From NCBI GenBank assembly GCA_963576735.1, contig OY755183.1, positions 8,513,213 to 8,577,212 on the forward strand: a stretch of DNA of 64,000 nucleotides, written 5' to 3'. The position numbers and the translations under genes were made by a program. The stretch's first letter is position 1. Every line of letters starts with the position of its first letter. The notes beneath the pieces were generated by a model, which worked only from the letters and a program-made list of their open reading frames with translations, did no database searches and was not told the origin of the DNA. Origin of the DNA: Bedellia somnulentella (taxonomy: Eukaryota > Arthropoda > Insecta > Lepidoptera > Bedelliidae). Positions 22,801 to 31,500 of this stretch are shown here, in pieces.

Positions 22801-23540
22801 CAGCTTGATGGGAATTAATGTACCCTTCGATTTATAAATTGACCGGACTAGATGGTCTATTTTTCCTTTTGCTTAATCCACAAACTTCCGTCGCACATTC
22901 AATTACCGCAGATTTGGGCACATTCCAAGAATCTTCAATTTCCATATCATCCGTCATTTCTACGCAACTTAGTCGTCCATCCAACTTCTCAATATATTCA
23001 TCTCCCATTTTTTCATTATCTACCAAATTTTCTACTTTTATTCTTGTAATTTCAGTAGTTGTCACTCTTGTCCTATGACGCCAACGCTTGAACTCTTTAG
23101 GGCCGGCGCTGACTGCCGGCATGGCATGGCAAAGGATTTCGGTACAGATATAGCATTTTTAATCTTATTACCATGAGTATAGAATTCATTTTACTTTATT
23201 TTGACACAACGATGCCGACGTTCTGTCCTACCGCGGCCTCCCTCTGCATCGTTGTGTCAAAATGAATTCTATACGCATGATTATAAGATTGAAAATGCTA
23301 TATCTGTACCGAAATCCTTTACCATGCCATGCCGGCAGTCAGCGCCGGCCCTTACTTGTGATACAACGAGGAAATGATCTGTTCCCATGTTGACACCTCT
23401 ATAACCTCTAGTGTCAACTACCTTTGCTACCTTTTTACTACTACAGCCTAAATGACATGCAATCATCATCATCTTTCTAAACTTAATGGGAAACCAATCA
23501 TTTTTTACCTTCACCAAGTTGTCAGTCCACCTGGTATCCT
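22800..23540 (-). mobile_element. RTE LINE endonuclease/linker fragments
   Basis: Minus frames give VVDTRGYRGVNMGTDHFLVV (end of an RTE endonuclease) and, beyond an inserted palindrome, AGPKEFKRWRHRTRVTTTEI with a linker before the RT. The region up to 23540 also carries a WTDNLVKVKNDW stretch more like an RTE C terminus, so it may be a composite of two copies. Confidence 0.6.
23099..23354. mobile_element. foldback MITE with TTA flanks
   Basis: Arms of ~105-125 bp: gggccggcgctgactgccgg, catggcatggcaaaggattt and cagatatagcatttttaatc are mirrored on the right; centre gatgccgacgttctgtccta...gcatc. Flanked by TTA on both sides, the 3-bp target of PIF/Harbinger. Inserted in the RTE wreck. Confidence 0.78.
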
Positions 23541-25353
23541 ATGCATATACCCCTACGTACAATGTGATATACTACGAAATTAATTTTAAATAAAAAATAT
23601 ATATTAAGTTCATTTTTATTTAAAAAATTAGTACATTATTTACAACTTTATGAAAGTTGTTTCCATAGAAGACAATTTGGGTTATTCCTATCTGCAACCC
23701 AACGGTTTCGCCCTAAGGTGCCTACGCGGAAACGAGTGTCTTACCTAGCAGACACCCAAGCCGATACATACAGGTGTGGCAGATAGGAAAAACCCAACAA
23801 TTTATTCCAATTTCTATAACAATATATTAAAACATCTAAAGCTTCGTATTCATGAGGCAGTATACTAAGGCACGATTTGTTATAAAATAATAAAGTTCCC
23901 ATTTATAAATATTAATAAAATATACACTATGTAAGTCAAGTTTTTAAGTTTTAGTTAAGTTTTTCTCAAATACCTAATGCAATAACATAGTTTCACACTC
24001 CAAATTAGGTTTTGAGATTCTTATACAATTATGGTTATACTTAATACAAATTTCATACTTATTATTATTAACACATCAATTAAGAAATCAGTTTTATTAA
24101 TCTTAGCTCTGCATTCAATGTTAATTTCCAATAATTGACTTATGATCATAAATTAATTGTAATAATACACATATTTCAAGTACAAACATTAAAAAAATCT
24201 TAGCACCGTTACAAATATATTATTTGATTGTAACATCAACTCTTCTTGTAATCGCTGACATAATTAATTAAAAACACAGAGGTAATTATATAAAAAACAT
24301 GGCACAGTTTTTATTGCATAATGGTCTTGGTTTATTATTTAATAGTTTTATATCCAGAATTATTTTTGTGCTCGTATATTATGCTAAATGATAATACTGT
24401 TGTCACAAAGTCTACAGTTAACTGTTATAAAATTGATTACAACATTAAGTTATAAAATTTAAATCACTAGTTAGGGCTTCTAGTGATCTTTAATGTAATG
24501 TTTATATAACAAATGACACACAAGGGTAAAATTGTATAAATTGATATATTAATAAAAATTCTTTGTGGATTTATACGGTGGTAGCAAAATACTATTTACT
24601 TTTGTATAGTATAGATTGTGGCGGTTTGATTAATATGAAATATAATAAATTCTTAATCCAGTAATGGCTAAATAGAGATTTAACATCATTTAAACAATAC
24701 TTTTACTACTTTGAATGTTGAATAAATGATGGATTCCTTTCCTATTTGGTCCAATGAAAATATACATGTAGTATGCTGGAAAAAGGTTTAGTTCGAATTT
24801 TATAGTGTGAAAGTTTATAAAGATTTCATGGTAAATTCGATTCATTATGCGATGTTATCAAGTTTTTACAACTACCATTACGTTATTTATTGCACGGCAG
24901 TAATAAATATTTACTCTGGCAAGACTTAAAATGGATAAATCATATTTTTGGGATACCTAATAATGCGTTGCGTATAAATACTGTGACAGCTTCTGTGCAT
25001 TTTATGGTGCTGTTTGGAACAGATTGCTATTTCCAATATAAAAACCTAGCAACGCGTATTTATCCTCATCTGTTATTTGATAGAGACCAATAATACATAC
25101 AAAAAACAACAAATCAATGAATAATAAATAAAAACATAATTAAACAACGATTATTTTTTTGTACGCTATTAGATTTCTGAAGTTAATTTACATTTGTTTT
25201 GCGGATTGCCTTGTTGTGAGTCAGTCAAACATCAGATGAGGGTATATTTCAAAAATCTTGTACTATAATCTCCTTTGCTTGAATTGGTTCTGAATCAAAA
25301 AGGTGTCTAGCTTTAACTCAAAACGTTCAGCTTGCCAATCAAAAATTGATAAA
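23541..25353 (-). other. 3' flank / possible 3' UTR of Ilk
   Basis: Very AT-rich, no coding signal, several AATAAA complements (tttatt). Where the Ilk transcript ends cannot be told. 23660-23800 is a less AT-rich patch of unknown nature. Confidence 0.35.
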
Positions 25354-25542
25354 TTAACGCTTCATTTTCTCCAAAATAGGTAAAACCATTTCAAACGAAG
25401 GTCGCTTTCCTGGGTCCTCGTTCATAGAAATCTTGATCAGTTTAGAAATATGCGGGGAGATGCCTGGTGGGATTGAAATGCGAAGGCCTTCTAGTGCTAT
25501 CTTCATACCGCACTCCATTGGTGATAGATCGGCAAAAGGCAC
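25354..25542 (-). CDS. Ilk: Ilk coding exon 8, C terminus
   Basis: Acceptor TCAATACGACAG; ends in TAA (complement 25354-25356). Encodes [20 protein letters not shown] and [20 protein letters not shown]. Confidence 0.95.
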   Translation of the reverse strand: MPFADLSPMECGMKIALEGLRISIPPGISPHISKLIKISMNEDPGKRPSFEMVLPILEKMKR

Positions 25543-28500
25543 CTGTCGTATTGAAAACATTATAATACCTATCCGTACTGAAGTCATGAATTCATTTAGT
25601 ATCACAAAAACATTGGTATTGTTTAAAGATATATTTTAGGAGAAATCATTCCTATGCCACTTTTGAAATGTGCTTATATTGCAGTGTAGAGTCGGCATTA
25701 TATTTCTTGGGGTTGGCGTACGAGGTAACTTAGTGTTTGGGGCCTTTTAAGTGGTTATTGGGTGATGTAGCTGGAGACTCATCATCAACAATACTATGTA
25801 TTTACCATCTTTCCCCAATCTACTTCCACAAGTGGCGAGGGAGCTTTCAATTCTGTTATTTATAGTGGTAGAATACGATGTATATGTAGAAACTTCTAGT
25901 AGTGACAGAAGAATTTCTTATTTGGGGACTAAAAGAGCAAAAATATTTTTAAAAAACTGCTTATTAATTATAATGGTGTTTCTTTAAATAAATATGCATA
26001 GAAAATCTCACCTCTCTAGTAGCCAGTTCCCACAACAATATAGCGAAGCTCCACATATCGGCGGCCTCCCAGTTCCGTTTGGAGGCCGGTTTAACGAGAG
26101 TCTCTGGTGCCATCCACGCCGGGTCGTAAATACGGCCTTTCTCTTGGAAGGAGAATTTCGCGTCCGCCATGTTTATACGGGCTGTTAGGTCCTCGTCTAT
26201 CTGTTTGGGAGAAAGCATGTCCGTTGAGATAAATTTTTCAATTAGAAGCGTAAAAGAAATATTTCTTCATAAATGTAAACGTTCAAGTCGGGTCTTAGAT
26301 ACGGCCTTTCTCTTTGAACGAGAATTTCGCGTCCGCCATATTTATACGAGCTGTTATGTCTTCGTCTACCTGTTTGGGAAAAATTGGTGAGAATTGAGAT
26401 AAGATAAGAATAAAAGACATCTTTCTTTCTTTCTACATATCAATTTTATGCCGGGTCGTAGATGCCGCCTTTCTATTGGAACAAGCGCTTCGGGTCGGCC
26501 ACATACATACAGGCTGTTAGGTCTTCGTCAATCTGTTTGGGAAAACATATTGATAAAATGGGTTTGGCTTTGATATTTATAGTCTCTGTAAGAGTGGAAG
26601 TGGGAGATACGCTATGGCTTAGAGCTATGCTCCAAATTACAAAAGTAAAGGACATCATTAAGCTTTCCCGTTAAATAAAGTAAATGTGTCTGAAGTATTA
26701 TTGTGAGAACAGGCCACAAATAAATAATCGGAATGAAATGTATGGAACTGCTAAATAAAGATGATATTATATACCAAATTTCATTCAGAGTGGTAAGTAC
26801 GGCCTTTCTTTTGGAACGATAACTTAGCGACGACACGGCCTGTTTATAAGGGCTGTTAGGTCTTCGTCGATCTGTTTGGGAATTATGGGTTTTGCTTCAG
26901 ACATAATTTAACATAACATAAACGTTCACGCCGTTTATCCCCGAAGGGGTTGGCAGAGGTACCAATACTCCTGAATTCACATGGCAAGCGCCATCTAGTT
27001 TCCAGAGACGGTACCCACGTTTTTCTTAGACAGTGTACTCACGTGATAGGGGGCAGGCCTATTGCCGTTTTTGTACGAATACACTGTCACATGACTAAGT
27101 ACAACTCAGCCATGTGGGTTTCCTCACGATTTTTTCCCTCACCGTTAGCAACCATGATAAATTAACCACACATATGACTTTAGAAATGACAAATTGGTGT
27201 AGGCCCGTCCCAGGATTGGAACTCACGCCCTACTGTTTTTCGGGCGGGTGTTCTACCCACTGGACTATCATGTCGCTTAATACATAATTTAAATTACTAA
27301 AAAAAGTCATCTTTCCAAATGTAAAACTTCAAGCTGGGTCGTAGATATGGCCTTTCTATTGGAACCCGAATGCCATGATTAAACGGGCTTTTAGGTCTTG
27401 CAGGGCCGAAAGAGTTGTCATTTTTAAATTCCTAGTCTCTAGCATACCTTTTTAGTTATTATATAGGTAACATCTTTGCTATTAAGATGGCAGTATCTTA
27501 TTGCGGACCAAAATTGTATTTGGATACCCTTCTTAGCAAATTATAGCCAAAAGTAAAGGTATCTTTGCACCAAAACTTACCATAACATGTTTGCTGTTAA
27601 GATGATAGGTGGGCAGTATCTTGTCGCGATCCAAAGAATGCAGATACGCCATTCCGATAGCCACATCATGGGCTAATCTCAAAGCTGCCATTGCGTCAAC
27701 CATCATTCTACCACCGCCGCGAAGAAGAGCGTATAGTGAAAAGTGGCGACTTATTTTGAAATTCTAGTGACTTGGCTACCTTTCTCAATAATTTATAGCC
27801 AAGGTTTTTTTATTGTGTTTGAGTAAACATTGTTTTTCTTGTGCCTTCAATGGCAAATAAAAGTCTTTTTTTTCTTTATAGATTTCCAGGTATTAACTTA
27901 CCATAACATGTTTGCTGTTAAGATGATAAGTGGGCAGTATCTTGTCGCGGTCCAGAGAATGCAGATACGCCATTCCGCTAGCGACATCATGGGCTAATCT
28001 CAAAGCTGCCATTGCGTCTACCATCATTCTGCCACCACCTCCGTGAAGAAGAGCGTATAAGGAACCCCATGACATGTATTGGGATATCGCTATTAGAGAT
28101 GGGGGCGATACGCAGCAACCCACCTGGTTAAGAAAAAAAAAGGCTTTTATTAGGAGATAAATATAAATAATTAGCTGTGTAGTGTCGGCTTAGATAGCTG
28201 TGTAGTGTCGGCTTAGAATAGCACTACCCCATCTCTTCCGGTGGGTGTACGTAAGAGGCGACTAACGGTATTGGGGCTTTAAAGGGATTTTTGGGCGATG
28301 CGGTTGGAGACCCATCACCAACAACCTTTGTTTTACCATCTTTTCCCCACTCAACTTTCCAAAGGTGGCTGAAGAATTTCCCATTCCTTAGCTCTGGCTA
28401 CCCCATCTAGGGATTTATAGCCGTGAGTATATGTATGTATGTATGTATGTATAAATATAAAAGTGTTTACAATAGCAGAATTAGTAATAGATACTTTTGA

Positions 28501-31500
28501 TGTTTGTTATTGGGTAGATAACGTTTTTTTCTTCAAAGGTGGGTTAAAAATATTTATCCAACAACGTCATTCGTTGACGGCGACGCAGCTGTAGATCGTT
28601 AGTGGAGTTATTTGTTAAAAATTTTAACTTTATAATAATATGAGTTGCCGTAAGACGGCACCAGTATTATATTGTGCATAGCGGTAGTGAAGTGTTTAAT
28701 GTTCTATACTTCATGCACATGCTCTTTACAGAACAAATTTTATCAAATCTATTTTAAATTGTGCATGCATTCATAATTTGGAAAAGGAACAACATATATT
28801 GTTAGTCCCCACTAAGTCCGTCATGTCAACTGAATAAGTTTATATCAATCATTGTTTAGCAGTTCATTACTAAATGAGACAGAAATAAAGGCAGTTACTG
28901 TGCTACCCAAATAAAGCTTACGTAATTAAACTATATTTGTTAAAGTACTAATACAAACTGCCATGTTAAAAGTACATTTAAAATGTCTTACCACAGGCAA
29001 TATGTTAGGATGCGAGAATATCCTCAACTTGGGGAATTCTTCGTTGAAGTCCCTCTGCACTCGCGGCGTACATTCTCTGATGGCTAATATCTTGGCCACA
29101 ATATCGTTCTTCTGCCAGCGACCGCGCCATGTTTCTCCTACCACAAATTTACAATGGTTTACTTAACAAAACTTTTACAGTTATTTTTATATTTGATTTA
29201 CTGGTAATTGATTTATTGACTGAGATATATGTCTGTGTATATGTTACAGCCAAAGTAATAAACCTGGATAAATCAATTGAGTAGACATTATGTATAATGA
29301 GTTCAATGACATTATCTATAATGTCTACTCAATTTAGATAAAGTTTATCACTTTATGTAACAAAATTAATCACATTAACTAGCTTTGTTATATAATATCT
29401 TCGAAGACTTGGATAATGTAATAAAACAAGCAGATATTTGGGGTCCATATTGGCTCACGTAAAATTCTAAATCATATTTGTTTTTCTAACGATTTGTGTT
29501 CATAGTAATCACTCTTCGTAATTTTATTTGTCATCATACTTTATTTATTAATACATTTTTGATACTACCAGCGGAGGTCTTAACAATTAGTGATCATATT
29601 TTTTTTATTAATAATATTACTACCTAGATTTTTTTTACTATAATTTTATTCAAGATTTTTTAGCTTCATAACATTCAATGATCATAATATATTGTTTTAA
29701 TTCATAATATTGTTACTAAGATGATACTATCTGTTGTGGTGAAAATGTTGAATAAGAAATATATTATTTTTAATAAAATCATTTTCCATACATTTAAAAT
29801 ACAGATTATGCATTTAAGGTGCTCCCTCCGCTGCGCTTCGCTCGGTAGTTTTATACATAACCTAACCTAGCTAAATGTGACCTAACTTTTCTTCGCCTGC
29901 AGGGGACTTTCTTGAAATAATACTTTTTTTTCGTAGAAATGTTTCTTCATTTCATCATCGGCTAGACCGTACTATTACTTTAGCTAACTTTAACACGCTA
30001 TCATGAATAATGTCCAGATAAAGTGATTAATTTATTACTTTGCCTATTGAATTTGGCTATTATATAAAATGACCAGTCATTATGTATAATATATCTTTAA
30101 TCACTATGACTGCAACATATATAACAAAAATATTTGTATTAAATACTATTTTAAATACATTAAGTTGTATTGATTTTAACGACAAATCTTATTAATAATT
30201 ATAATTTTGAAAATAAACCGAAAAAGGAAAGAAGAATAGAAAGACAAGAAAATGAGTCAATACCTAAGTATCAATGGGTATATATTATTCGGTTGAATCA
30301 ATGATAATCATCTTACGAAACCAAGCGAAGTCGCTTGTATAGAAATAACATAACATAAACGTTCACGCCGTTTATCCCCGAAGGGGTTGGCAGAGGTACC
30401 AATACTCCTGAACTCACATGGCAAGCGCCATCTAGTTTCCAGAGAAGGTACCCACGTTTTGCTAAGACAGTGTACTCACGTGATAGGGGGCAGGCCTATC
30501 GCCGTTTTGTACGAATACACTGTCACATGACTAAGTACAACTCAGCCATGTGGGTTTCCTCACGATGTTTTCCCTCACCGTTAGCAACCATGATAAATTA
30601 ACCACACATATGACTTTAGAAAAGACAAATTGGTGTAGGCCCGTCCCAGGATTGGAACTCACGCCCTTCTGTTTTACGGGCGGGTGTTCTACCCACTGGA
30701 CTATCATGTCGCTTGTATAGAAATATAATAAAATAAGTCATCGGGAGGCCACAGTGAAAGCATGGGTAACTCTACATATATTTATGTCAATATGATTATG
30801 AATTTCTTAAACTCCCACATTGAGCAGATTAAAATTTGACATTTGATAAGACTCACTAATACTCACTAGTAGGCAATGTAGTAAAAAACCAATACGCATG
30901 ACTTACAAACGGAAATATTTTTGATCTTTTAGTGTATCTTACATATAACTTCAATACTAACCTGAGGGAGTAACGGCAATCCGCGTGTGAAGAGCCAAAT
31001 CGTTGATATTAATACCCTTATGACGGGACAGTGTGGCATCACGACTTCTCGTCTTAAGTCCCAGCCAGGATTGGTCCTTGAACTGGATCTTCTTCATGTC
31101 TTGGCCCATTTGAGTCGCCATTTCGTGGAGTCTATAACATTAAATGTCATATTAATTAAGAAAATATGAAGTGCATCCCACCCTTTATTTTACTGATTAC
31201 TCATACAAAATCTGTCAGAATTGCACTAGTAAACTCACTTTCCGCATTACACCTCATGCTGCGGGGCCAGGATTCAAGAGCATTAATTAATTTTTGTAGC
31301 CGTTTTTATTAAAGTATTTAATCTTAAGAGCACTGTTATAAATAAATACAATATATAGACAAAACATGATGACAAAACTAAAATTACTTTTTTTTTACTG
31401 CCGAAGGTGTCTGTAAAGAGAAGAAGCAACAAGAAAGTCTTCTTTTTATATATGCATTAAAATAATCAAATAACTCTAAAGATTTATCACCAACCTTTGC

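Noticed and set aside
24890..25093. 67-codon plus-strand ORF in the Ilk 3' flank
   Set aside because: No domain, no homologue recognised, AT-rich chance ORF.
26169..26674. Plus-strand ORFs of 70-73 codons repeating similar peptides (VRSSSICLG)
   Set aside because: The repeated peptide is the antisense reading of the exon 7 copies; it proves the repeat, not a gene.
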